Source: an uncultured Lachnospiraceae bacterium
Lineage (GTDB): Bacteria; Bacillota; Clostridia; Lachnospirales; Lachnospiraceae
Length of the DNA stretch: 64,000 nt
Direction of reading: 5' to 3'
NCBI GenBank assembly: GCA_910584695.1
Contig: CAJUBR010000005.1
Span: forward strand, 10,338-74,337
The stretch's first letter is position 1; every line of letters begins with the position of its first letter. Positions 56,335 through 64,000 of the stretch are shown piece after piece. The position numbers and the translations under genes were made by a program. Under the pieces are notes generated by a model that saw only the letters and a program-made list of their open reading frames with translations, ran no database searches and was not told the DNA's origin.

Positions 56335-57963
56335 ATGACATATATAGATATAGGATATATCATATTGGAGCTTTTGTCAGATGTAGGGCTTTACGTTCTG
56401 GCAGCTTATGGGGAAAAAGCCCTAAATACAAAATGGAGACTATGTTATGCATTTCCTATGTTTTTTTCTGTGCTTGCCATTGCATTATTTGGATTTGAAT
56501 GGTCCTTATTCGGGGCATATGCGGCTTCCGTCTTGCTGCTTACCGGTTTTGTAAAGGAGGAAGTGAAGCTTCGGCAAAGAAGTACAATTGCAGCGGGATT
56601 TTTTGTAATCCTATCAGTGGCAGTATGTCTGTTAAATCCCAGGTATCGTGGTACAGATTATGTGAAACAGTTTCAGGAAACCTTTGCCCAAATGCGGCTG
56701 CATTATAATCTGTCAGAGCATAAAAAGATTGACTGGGACGGGTTATATCAGAAGTATCTTCCGTTATTTGAGGAGGCAGATAAAAAGCAGGATAAGAGAA
56801 AAAATGCCTTGACGTGGCAGGCATTTTCGGTGGAGTTTCATGATGGACATGTCACTTATACGGAATCGGTGGAGCAGGAGGCAGGAAATGATTACGGTTT
56901 TGCCCTGATGACTCTGGATAACGGGAAAACGGTGGCGGTGAATGTAGACAAGAACAGTGCTGCCTTTATGGCTGGCATCAAAAACGGCACGGTAATTACC
57001 GGATGGGATCATGTAAAGATCGAAGAGGCGATTAGTGCATACAATGAAAAGCCTGCTGCATGGGCTCATACATTTGCAGTAAAAGAAAATGAGGATTTTT
57101 ACTGTGCACTTTTAGTGGCGGGAACCGGTGGGGAATGCGTAGAGGTATCCTATTTAGATGAGACAGGAAAAGAGCAGGTGGTGACGCTGACGAGAACAGG
57201 AAAATATTGGGAGCGATTTAAGGATACGGTGGAAGTCATTGACCAGGGGGCAGAGATTTCCAATCTGGAATGGAGAACCCTTGGTGAAAGAACTGCACTG
57301 ATGCGTATGCGGTTTATGAATTATGATACAGAACAAAATTTTGACCAGATGTCGGAGGAGGTTCGTACAAAGCTTTTGGAGTTAAAGGAGACAGGTGTAG
57401 TTCATTTGGTTTTGGATATGAGAAGCAATGGCGGTGGGTCAGATGAATATGTCAAGGCTTTGCTTAAACTGTTTGCACCGGAGGGAAAGCACGTGTATGC
57501 CTATGATGGTGTATTTGATAAGGAAACGATGACATATCTGAAGGATAAGACGACAGGCAGATATCTGGTAGGAGAGCAGGAGAGCTATCAGGGAGAAAAC
57601 CTATGGTCACATGGGGATATTGTGATTTTAGTAAATGCCAATACGATAAGTGCCGGGGATCATTTTACCATGCTTGCTTCTGCATTTCCCAATGTGACAA
57701 TTATGGGATTTACCCATTCAAGCTGTTCGGCACAAGGGATAAATGGTGTGGCAATGGGGGAGCATATGCTCACTTACTCTGCCGTGCTTCTTTTGAATGA
57801 GGATGGGACTGTATTTATTGATACGGACGAGACAAGGACTGCGACTGTGCCCCTTGATGTGAAAATACCTTTTGATGAAGAAGCGGTAGTCACATTGTTT
57901 GACGAAAAAGAGGATTACGTGCTGCAATATGCAAAAGATTTTCTTCGTAAGAAGGAAGAATAG
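56335..57963 (+). CDS. Membrane-anchored PDZ-S41 peptidase (NSR-like candidate)
   Basis: 542 residues. Four membrane helices lie in the first ~105 residues, then an extracytoplasmic part. A PDZ-like region is near 185-285 (VNVDKNSAAFMAGIKNGTVI). The S41 (C-terminal processing peptidase) core is near 310-490 with VHLVLDMRSNGGGS and the nucleophile Ser439 in NANTISAGDHF. Nisin-resistance protein NSR is an S41 peptidase encoded with an ABC transporter and a two-component system, the same set as here. NSR itself is shorter (~320 residues) with one anchor. Cleavage of lantibiotics is therefore inference. Confidence 0.85.
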   Translation: MTYIDIGYIILELLSDVGLYVLAAYGEKALNTKWRLCYAFPMFFSVLAIALFGFEWSLFGAYAASVLLLTGFVKEEVKLRQRSTIAAGFFVILSVAVCLLNPRYRGTDYVKQFQETFAQMRLHYNLSEHKKIDWDGLYQKYLPLFEEADKKQDKRKNALTWQAFSVEFHDGHVTYTESVEQEAGNDYGFALMTLDNGKTVAVNVDKNSAAFMAGIKNGTVITGWDHVKIEEAISAYNEKPAAWAHTFAVKENEDFYCALLVAGTGGECVEVSYLDETGKEQVVTLTRTGKYWERFKDTVEVIDQGAEISNLEWRTLGERTALMRMRFMNYDTEQNFDQMSEEVRTKLLELKETGVVHLVLDMRSNGGGSDEYVKALLKLFAPEGKHVYAYDGVFDKETMTYLKDKTTGRYLVGEQESYQGENLWSHGDIVILVNANTISAGDHFTMLASAFPNVTIMGFTHSSCSAQGINGVAMGEHMLTYSAVLLLNEDGTVFIDTDETRTATVPLDVKIPFDEEAVVTLFDEKEDYVLQYAKDFLRKKEE

Positions 57964-57983
57964 CCGGACTGCCAAAGTCCGGC
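57963..57983 (+). other. Hairpin after the S41 gene
   Basis: GCCGGACT and AGTCCGGC form an 8-bp GC-rich stem starting at the stop codon. No T-run follows, so the operon end is only suggested. The remaining 270 bases to the next gene show nothing clear. Confidence 0.55.
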
Positions 57984-58253
57984 ACAAAATATCATTGTAT
58001 GAAACAATATCAAATTGATCGACAGGAGTATCTTCACTCCACATTCTCTCAATATACAATTTTTTATCAAATAGCATAGAGCTAATGAAGAATGGATGCT
58101 ATAATTAAAAGAAATGTCGATATGGCACGAAATATGGGGAAAATTGAGTGATTTTCCTCTAATGTTATTATTTTGAGCACAAATGTAAAGATAGATTGCT
58201 GGAAAAAAGTATCTAAATTATTTAGAATTCCACTTGAAGGAGGAAAATAGAAA

Positions 58254-58793
58254 ATGGAAATTGGGAAAAAAATAAACCAATTAAGAAAACTTTCAGGAAT
58301 GACACAGGAACAATTGGCAGAAAAACTGGCGGTATCCAGACAGACGATTTCTAAGTGGGAATTAGGGGGAACTTCTCCTGATTTAGAAAGTGTAGTGAAA
58401 GTGGGCAAAATATTTCATGTGTCATTGGATGATTTATTATTGGAAGGAGAGGAGCATGTGGAAAATAAAAGAGAAGAACAGATAACGTTGGAAGACCTAA
58501 TGAAAATAAATCTTCATAACAGAAATATGATGCTGTTATTAATTAGTGGACTGATTTTTATCATGGTAAGCATATTAAACTTTGCTTATGTTATAGTACT
58601 GCAAGAAACAACAAGCAGTACTCAGTATATACTATATCAGTATATTGTCACGGGACAATTTGCAAATGCTCCTGTTAACTATGTGAAATTGCTGCTTCCA
58701 TCTATCATTACAGGAGGTATTGGATTAGCATTGTGTTTGTACTATATTTTAAAGAACAGGAAAAAACAAAAAGGTAGTGGCTGTTTACTGTAA
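58254..58793 (+). CDS. XRE-family regulator with C-terminal membrane helices
   Basis: 179 residues, ATG 58254 after GGAGGA. Helix-turn-helix at residues 5-60 (MTQEQLAEKLAVSRQTISKW). A short linker (~62-90) leads to two membrane helices (~92-115 and ~145-165). Such membrane-tethered XRE proteins are common near transporter operons in Clostridia. Its 3' end overlaps the deacetylase ORF by 17 bases. Confidence 0.85.
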   Translation: MEIGKKINQLRKLSGMTQEQLAEKLAVSRQTISKWELGGTSPDLESVVKVGKIFHVSLDDLLLEGEEHVENKREEQITLEDLMKINLHNRNMMLLLISGLIFIMVSILNFAYVIVLQETTSSTQYILYQYIVTGQFANAPVNYVKLLLPSIITGGIGLALCLYYILKNRKKQKGSGCLL

Positions 58794-59466
58794 GGACGGA
58801 AAGACGATAAAAAGCAAAAAAAGTAAACAGTGTGAAGTGTTGGCGGCGGCAATTGATCCGGATAAAAAAATGGTGGCATTGACCTTTGATGACGGACCAG
58901 GGCGGTATACAAAGCAGATTGTAAACTGTTTAAAAAAGAACAACGCCAAGGCAACATTCTTTGTAATCGGTAGCCAGATAGATTCTTATAAAAGTTCCTT
59001 GAAAGCGGCAAGCGAAATCGGATGTGACATAGGGAATCATACGGATACCCATCCCGAGATGACAAAATTGTCAGAGGAAGAGATTAAGAACCAGATTAGC
59101 CGAACGGATAAAAAAGTGAAAAAAGTAACGGGAAAAACACCGACACTGGTACGTCCTCCGTATGGTTCTGTAAATGGAAAGGTGGCACAAGCAGTTGGAA
59201 AACCTATGATCTTATGGTCAATTGATACAAGAGATTGGCAGACCAGAAACAAGGAGAAGACGGTAAATGCAGTGATGGAAAATGTAAAAGATGGAGATAT
59301 TATTTTGATGCATGATATCTACAAACCGACAAAAGAGGCAGCTTGTACTTTGATTGTTCAGTTAAAGAGAAAAGGATACCAGCTTGTCACAGTGAGTGAA
59401 CTGGCGAAATACCGGGGTTATAAGCTGACAAAAGGAAAGGTATATCACAGTCTACAAAAGAGGTAA
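58777..59466 (+). CDS. Polysaccharide deacetylase (NodB domain), apparently lacking its signal peptide
   Basis: Up to 229 residues. NodB motifs are TFDDGPG (metal Asp pair), NHTDTH (metal His pair), RPPYGS, and the late IILMHDIY. The family removes acetyl groups from peptidoglycan or other glycans outside the cell and normally has a signal peptide or anchor. Here the frame opens at a GTG inside the upstream regulator gene, has no clear ribosome site, and gives only ~30 charged residues before NodB. It may be a 5'-truncated gene joined to the regulator by deletion. Confidence 0.75.
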   Translation: MAVYCKDGKTIKSKKSKQCEVLAAAIDPDKKMVALTFDDGPGRYTKQIVNCLKKNNAKATFFVIGSQIDSYKSSLKAASEIGCDIGNHTDTHPEMTKLSEEEIKNQISRTDKKVKKVTGKTPTLVRPPYGSVNGKVAQAVGKPMILWSIDTRDWQTRNKEKTVNAVMENVKDGDIILMHDIYKPTKEAACTLIVQLKRKGYQLVTVSELAKYRGYKLTKGKVYHSLQKR

Positions 59467-59662
59467 AGGTAACAGCTTCAAATTAGGTGAAGATGATTGT
59501 GTAATTTTTTTATTAGCTGTACCTTAAGAAAATCTTCATATTTTCATATACTATTTTGTAAATATTGTTTTTTATTATGTTTAATACAATAAAATCATAA
59601 AGCTTGATTTTTTAAGGAAGAAATAGGAAATCTAAAGAAATCTAAAGTTTTTATTTTCCGGC

Positions 59663-59690
59663 TTGCAGATTTTTACAGCTATCGTATAAT
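59663..59690 (+). promoter_or_regulatory. Sigma-A promoter of the second two-component system
   Basis: TTGCAG (59663-59668), 16 bases, TATAAT (59685-59690), giving a leader of only ~15 bases before the response regulator, with GAGGTG between. Confidence 0.65.
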
Positions 59691-59711
59691 AGGAGATGAG
59701 GTGAAAAAAGA

Positions 59712-60401
59712 ATGACAATACTAGTTTGTGATGATGATAAAGAAATAGTAGAAGCTGTTTCGATTTACTTAAAACAGGAAGGGTATGAAATCATTCCTGC
59801 TTATAACGGAAAAGAAGCATTAAAGCTTATGCAGGAACGGGAGATTCATCTGGTGGTTTTAGATATCATGATGCCGGAATTAGATGGGATTCATGCCCTG
59901 CTTCAGCTGCGGGAGAAAAGTGGAGTTCCTGTTATTTTACTCTCTGCAAAGTCAGAGGATGTGGATAAAATTCTTGGTCTAAATATTGGTGCAGATGATT
60001 ATATAACGAAACCATTTAATCCATTGGAGCTGGTGGCAAGAGTGAAATCCCAGCTTCGCCGCTACACAAAGCTTGGGGGAATGGAGATACCCGATACCAA
60101 TCTGTTGGTAAATGGTGCGATTACAATGGACAGAGAGCAAAAAATTGTCACAGTAGACGGTGAGAATGTAAAGCTGACTCCAACGGAGTTTAAAATCATG
60201 CAGCTTTTAATGGAAAATATCGGTGTGGTATTTTCCTCAGCACAGATTTATGAGCGAATCTGGGAAGAAGATGCTTATGCCACGGATAATATTGTATCTG
60301 TACATATCCGGCGAATTCGGGAGAAAATAGAAATTGATCCGAAGAATCCGGATTACATCAAAGTGATGTGGGGTGTTGGGTATCGTATGGACAAGAAGTG
60401 A
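59712..60401 (+). CDS. OmpR/VanR-type response regulator
   Basis: 229 residues. Receiver domain with DDD near 7-9, phospho-Asp in LVVLDIMMPELDG, Lys in DDYITKPFNP. The winged helix covers ~130-229 (LTPTEFKIMQLLMEN, NIVSVHIRRIREKI). Pairs with the kinase 22 bases downstream. Regulated genes cannot be told from the sequence; no transporter adjoins. Confidence 0.93.
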   Translation: MTILVCDDDKEIVEAVSIYLKQEGYEIIPAYNGKEALKLMQEREIHLVVLDIMMPELDGIHALLQLREKSGVPVILLSAKSEDVDKILGLNIGADDYITKPFNPLELVARVKSQLRRYTKLGGMEIPDTNLLVNGAITMDREQKIVTVDGENVKLTPTEFKIMQLLMENIGVVFSSAQIYERIWEEDAYATDNIVSVHIRRIREKIEIDPKNPDYIKVMWGVGYRMDKK

Positions 60402-60423
60402 TTTTTGATAGAAAGGATTTGTT

Positions 60424-63126
60424 ATGACAGAGGATAAGCAAACAAAGAAATGGTCATACACCACCTTAGGGAAGGCGGTACGCGGATTATTTTGTATGCT
60501 TACATTTTGTGTCTTTATAGCAGGACTGGCATTTACAGTATATGGAATTTATCAATATGGGGATGCTGTCTTATGGGAATCGGGGGTCAGCTATTTTGAT
60601 ACGGACTGGTATACATCGGATTTAGAGAATGAAACAGTAAGCCTTTTATGTGATGTAGAGAATCTGGTTCAATATAAGAACATGGAAAAAAGTTTTTCTA
60701 TAATAGATGTGGGGAGCTATTCTATTCATTATTATAATCTGGAGCAATTAATGGAAGATGTAAAAAAAGGGAAGGCGAAATTTCCCAACAGCTTGGACAA
60801 GTTGGAGCCTTATAGGTTTTTTACAGCAAAGTGTGACTGCGATTTTGCGGATTTATCCTCTGTAAAGAGGTTTCTGGCTTCTGATGTAGCAAAAGGGAGT
60901 TATATATATTTAGAAACGGAAGATTTTATCGGTTTGTTTCTGGAAAACGGTATCAGCAATGCCGGACTCCGTTTTTCAAAGGATTTTTCAAAAGAGGCAT
61001 ATTTTATTTTTGATAGTGAAGAAAAGATAATAAAAGGTCAAGACGCTGATATGGAAACGCATAGTTATACTATTCAGGCTGGTGAAGATAATACAGATGT
61101 TAAACTTGATGAAGAAAAGGAAACACACAGCTATAATACTCCGGATGCCGGTTATGCGGTTTATGATCCGACACAAGGTGTCTTCTATTCTACGTGGGAT
61201 GAATATTTTAATTTTAACAATACCTATATATATAAAGGAGAGGAATTAGCGGATGTTACCCTTAACAAAATATCCGGCAGCGGGATAAATAGCGTCGTGA
61301 TTCCTATGCTTTGGTCATATAATTATTCATGGGAAAATCTGGAAAATGAGTTTTTGATTACATATGATGGGTATTTGAATGCAACACATAATATGGAGAA
61401 CCGAAAAGAAAGCGGATTTTTGTATTATATAGCGAATTCGAATAGTCAGTATACAAATGTAACAGATAAGGAAGAGATTGAGTCGCTGGAATACTCTTAT
61501 GAGATAAGAGGAAAAGAAGCAGTAGAGAATACAAAGGATATTACCAAGTCGGCACTTTATGAAAAAGCAGCAGGTTTTATGGATGATTTTCCGGAGGATA
61601 CCGTGTTCTGCTTTGGTTTTGCACCGGAACGCTCGGGGAACGATAGGATTACCAGACATTATAATAATTATAATTTTACAGTGAATTTTATATGGTACTT
61701 TTTGTTTGCCGCCGTTTTAAGTTTCCTTTTGTTAATCGTTCAGGCAGTATGGCTAATCTGTACGACGGGAAGATTAGAAAAAGGTGCAAAGGAAGTAATA
61801 TTAAATGGATATGATAGGTTAATAACAGAGGTATGGCTTCTTTTAAACATTGGAATTTTATCGGTGTCTATCGTATGGCCCATTACCATTTATGTTGGAT
61901 GTGGAATTAATATTTCCCGGATTGAGAGATTTATAATACTGGTAGTGATTGCCACATTGCCCTTTGCTATTTGTTTTATGGAACTTACTCTTAGCTTTGC
62001 AAGAAGAATTAAGGCTCATAATTTACGAAGCAGGTTATATTTTGGCAAAATCGCAAGTCGGGTGCTGAATAAGATCAGAGAGTTTTGTCAGAACCGGAAG
62101 GATGTAGAAAAAATTCTCAGTATTTTTGTGTGTTATGTAATATTGGAGGTGGTCAGTATAAAGCTGATGAAGAGCCAAAGAATACCAGGACTTATTATGT
62201 TTATTGTTTTGCAGGCTGCAGCATTTATTGTTGTATATTGTATGGTTAGGGATGTTAAGATATTGACAAAAAGGATTTCTCAGATTACAAGCGGGAATTT
62301 GGATTATAAATGTCCGATTGCGAGTAAGTATAGCTTGTTAAGAGAGCTGGATAATGGGATTAATCATATTGGTGACGGCTTGAAAGCGGCTGTTGAGACC
62401 TCCTTAAAGGATGAGAGAATGAAAACAGAGCTTATAACGAATGTATCACATGACCTGAAAACACCGCTTACTTCCATTATTAATTATGTGGACTTACTAA
62501 AAAAGGAGGAGATGCCAACAAAGGAGGCGGTACATTATCTTGAAGTATTGGAGTCGAAATCCCATAGATTAAAGCAGCTCACGGAAGACTTGGTGGAGGC
62601 AGCAAAAGCCAATTCGGGTAATATTGAATTAGAGAAAATACCGCTTGCTTTTGATGAGTTAATGAAACAGGCGATTGGTGAATTTGAGGACAAATTTAAT
62701 AAAAAGAACTTAGCGGTGGTGGCACATTATCCGGAGGAGACGGTTATGATTATGGCAGATGGCAGGAGAATGTACCGTATTATAGAAAATATTCTGCAAA
62801 ATGCCTATAAATATGCATTAGAGGGAACCAGAATCTATGCAGATTTATCTAATAATCAGGAGGTTGTAACATTTACACTAAAAAATGTATCTGCCGCACC
62901 ATTAAATATCAGTCCGGAGGAATTGATGGAGCGGTTTACCAGAGGAGATGAATCAAGAACAACGGAAGGAAGCGGACTGGGTTTGTCAATTGCAAAGGAT
63001 TTAACAAAATTGCAGGACGGAACGTTTGATATTGTTTTAGATGGGGATTTGTTTAAAGTAATTATCTCGTTTCCGGAATATATAAAAAACGATTTTACAA
63101 AAAAGAATCAAAATGTACACATATAA
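60424..63126 (+). CDS. Large sensor histidine kinase with multi-pass membrane region
   Basis: 900 residues, start ATG 60424 after GAAAGGA. First membrane helix at ~20-45, then an extracytoplasmic domain of ~370 residues, then five or six helices (~420-610). A HAMP-like linker precedes the kinase core: phospho-His in LITNVSHDLKTPLTSIINYV, N-box IIENILQNAYKYAL, G-box TEGSGLGLSIAKDL. VanS-like catalytic type but much longer sensor part, of a kind common in Lachnospiraceae. The ligand is unknown. Confidence 0.92.
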   Translation: MTEDKQTKKWSYTTLGKAVRGLFCMLTFCVFIAGLAFTVYGIYQYGDAVLWESGVSYFDTDWYTSDLENETVSLLCDVENLVQYKNMEKSFSIIDVGSYSIHYYNLEQLMEDVKKGKAKFPNSLDKLEPYRFFTAKCDCDFADLSSVKRFLASDVAKGSYIYLETEDFIGLFLENGISNAGLRFSKDFSKEAYFIFDSEEKIIKGQDADMETHSYTIQAGEDNTDVKLDEEKETHSYNTPDAGYAVYDPTQGVFYSTWDEYFNFNNTYIYKGEELADVTLNKISGSGINSVVIPMLWSYNYSWENLENEFLITYDGYLNATHNMENRKESGFLYYIANSNSQYTNVTDKEEIESLEYSYEIRGKEAVENTKDITKSALYEKAAGFMDDFPEDTVFCFGFAPERSGNDRITRHYNNYNFTVNFIWYFLFAAVLSFLLLIVQAVWLICTTGRLEKGAKEVILNGYDRLITEVWLLLNIGILSVSIVWPITIYVGCGINISRIERFIILVVIATLPFAICFMELTLSFARRIKAHNLRSRLYFGKIASRVLNKIREFCQNRKDVEKILSIFVCYVILEVVSIKLMKSQRIPGLIMFIVLQAAAFIVVYCMVRDVKILTKRISQITSGNLDYKCPIASKYSLLRELDNGINHIGDGLKAAVETSLKDERMKTELITNVSHDLKTPLTSIINYVDLLKKEEMPTKEAVHYLEVLESKSHRLKQLTEDLVEAAKANSGNIELEKIPLAFDELMKQAIGEFEDKFNKKNLAVVAHYPEETVMIMADGRRMYRIIENILQNAYKYALEGTRIYADLSNNQEVVTFTLKNVSAAPLNISPEELMERFTRGDESRTTEGSGLGLSIAKDLTKLQDGTFDIVLDGDLFKVIISFPEYIKNDFTKKNQNVHI

Positions 63127-63223
63127 TACACTGGATCGCAATATAATTATAATTGGGTAGTTAGAAAATTACATGCGGCATTTTCCAGATGCCCATAAGA
63201 ATAAAATGGAGGAAACTTGTTTG

Positions 63224-64000
63224 ATGAAGGTAGGATTGACGCAGATGGATATCATCTGGGAAGATAAGAAAAAAAACATGGAAAAAGTAAAAAAGCTGAT
63301 GGAACAGGCAGGGAAGCAGAACGTTGATCTATTAGTATTTCCAGAAATGACGCTTACAGGGTTTACTATGAATACAAACCTGGCAGGCGAAGAGATGCTG
63401 TTTTCCCCTACCTTGCGTTTTTTTAAAGAAGCTTCTAAGCAATACCATATGGCAATGGCATTTGGTTTTGTTGAGGATTTTGGAGAAGAATACTATAACA
63501 AGTTAATGATTGTATCAGAGGGTAGAATTATTTATGACTACGACAAGATACATCCATTTAGTTATAGCGATGAAGGGAAACATTACATTGGCGGACATGA
63601 AGTAAAGACAACCCGGTTGATGAATATGGAATTATCCGGTTTTGTATGCTATGATTTACGGTTTCCGGAGATCTTTCAGGCAGTCTCAGGACAGGCAGAT
63701 ATGATCTTAGTGATTGCCAACTGGCCGAAGGAGCGGATTCTTCACTGGGAGACTTTACTGCGTGCAAGGGCGATTGAAAATCAGAGTTATATCATTGGTG
63801 TAAATCGGATTGGAAAAGGAAATGATATAGAATATATAGAAAGTTCTATGGCATTTGACCCTCAGGGAGAGCGGTTGACAAAGCCCCATAGTAAATCAGA
63901 GCTGATGGTAGTTGAAGTGGATCCGGAAAAGGTAAAGCAGGCCCGCAGACAATTTCCATGCAAACAGGACCGGCAGGTGGAATTATATGAAACACTCTAT
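63224..64000 (+). CDS. Carbon-nitrogen hydrolase (nitrilase/omega-amidase family), cut by the window end
   Basis: 259 codons are visible from ATG 63224 (TTG 63221 is equally possible behind GGAGG) and the frame is open at the right edge. The nitrilase-fold triad is intact: Glu in LLVFPEMTLTGF, Lys in YDYDKIHPFS, Cys in GFVCYDLRFPE. The closest pattern I know is the omega-amidase/YafV branch, which deaminates alpha-ketoglutaramate and similar short amides. Only a few residues are probably missing. Confidence 0.9.
   Translation, partial: MKVGLTQMDIIWEDKKKNMEKVKKLMEQAGKQNVDLLVFPEMTLTGFTMNTNLAGEEMLFSPTLRFFKEASKQYHMAMAFGFVEDFGEEYYNKLMIVSEGRIIYDYDKIHPFSYSDEGKHYIGGHEVKTTRLMNMELSGFVCYDLRFPEIFQAVSGQADMILVIANWPKERILHWETLLRARAIENQSYIIGVNRIGKGNDIEYIESSMAFDPQGERLTKPHSKSELMVVEVDPEKVKQARRQFPCKQDRQVELYETLY

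Overview
The window reads as a chromosomal segment of a low-GC, anaerobic Firmicute of the Clostridia, most likely a Lachnospiraceae member (Roseburia/Agathobacter-like gut bacteria). The pointers are a DUF5702/TadE/DUF6382-FHA pilus-like gene block, dnaX-ebfC-recR followed by a phosphofructokinase, a pyruvate formate-lyase locus, lysine-rich Big_2 surface proteins with transglutaminase-like or papain-like domains, and an F-type ATP synthase whose c subunit carries the Na+ ligand set. The genus is inference; no rRNA or tRNA gene is present to test it.

Layout. 1-3.5 kb: end of a Tad/Flp-like secretion or pilus locus. 3.7-8.6 kb: flavodoxin-SCP2 protein, dnaX, ebfC, recR, pfk. 8.6-12 kb: a long imperfect palindrome and two conserved but unassigned genes. 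12.1-16 kb (minus strand): pyruvate formate-lyase in separate pieces. A 680-residue catalytic subunit lacks the glycyl-radical domain. It is followed by a 72-residue protein with a docking-like segment and a Cys tail, an 80-residue protein carrying the radical glycine, the activase pflA, and a 56-residue 2[4Fe-4S] ferredoxin. 16.2-21 kb: a decaying polymorphic-toxin locus with frameshifted core, toxin tip, immunity candidates and three copies of the pre-toxin segment, then a broken leucine-rich-repeat surface protein. 21.2-26.7 kb: MacB/Bce-like ABC transporter with an XRE regulator, then a two-component pair collapsed into one hybrid ORF. 26.9-30.2 kb: a TPR-GGDEF signalling protein split by a one-base frameshift. 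30.5-38.8 kb: DUF1858 protein, two secreted surface enzymes, MecA, a CwlD-like amidase, a possible structured RNA and a Sua5-type tRNA modification enzyme. 38.8-46.9 kb: rpiB and the complete atp operon (atpZ-like, I, B, E, F, H, A, G, D, C).

47.1-51.9 kb is an AT-rich four-gene cassette (secreted Cys-containing beta-rich protein, membrane-anchored protein, CPBP protease, solute-binding lipoprotein). A diverged 73-bp copy of the atpC 3' region lies on its far side, so it looks inserted behind the atp operon. 52-58 kb: response regulator, kinase, an E-loop ABC ATPase, two ABC-2 permeases and a membrane-anchored PDZ-S41 peptidase, a gene set resembling lantibiotic (nisin-type) resistance operons. 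58.2-64 kb: XRE membrane regulator, a polysaccharide deacetylase without signal peptide, a second two-component system and the start of a C-N hydrolase.

The items most worth following are the three-part pyruvate formate-lyase with its Cys-tailed paralogue, the toxin/immunity cassette array, and the atpC-flanked cassette next to the lantibiotic-resistance-like operon. Functions come from motif reading only; no database search was run.
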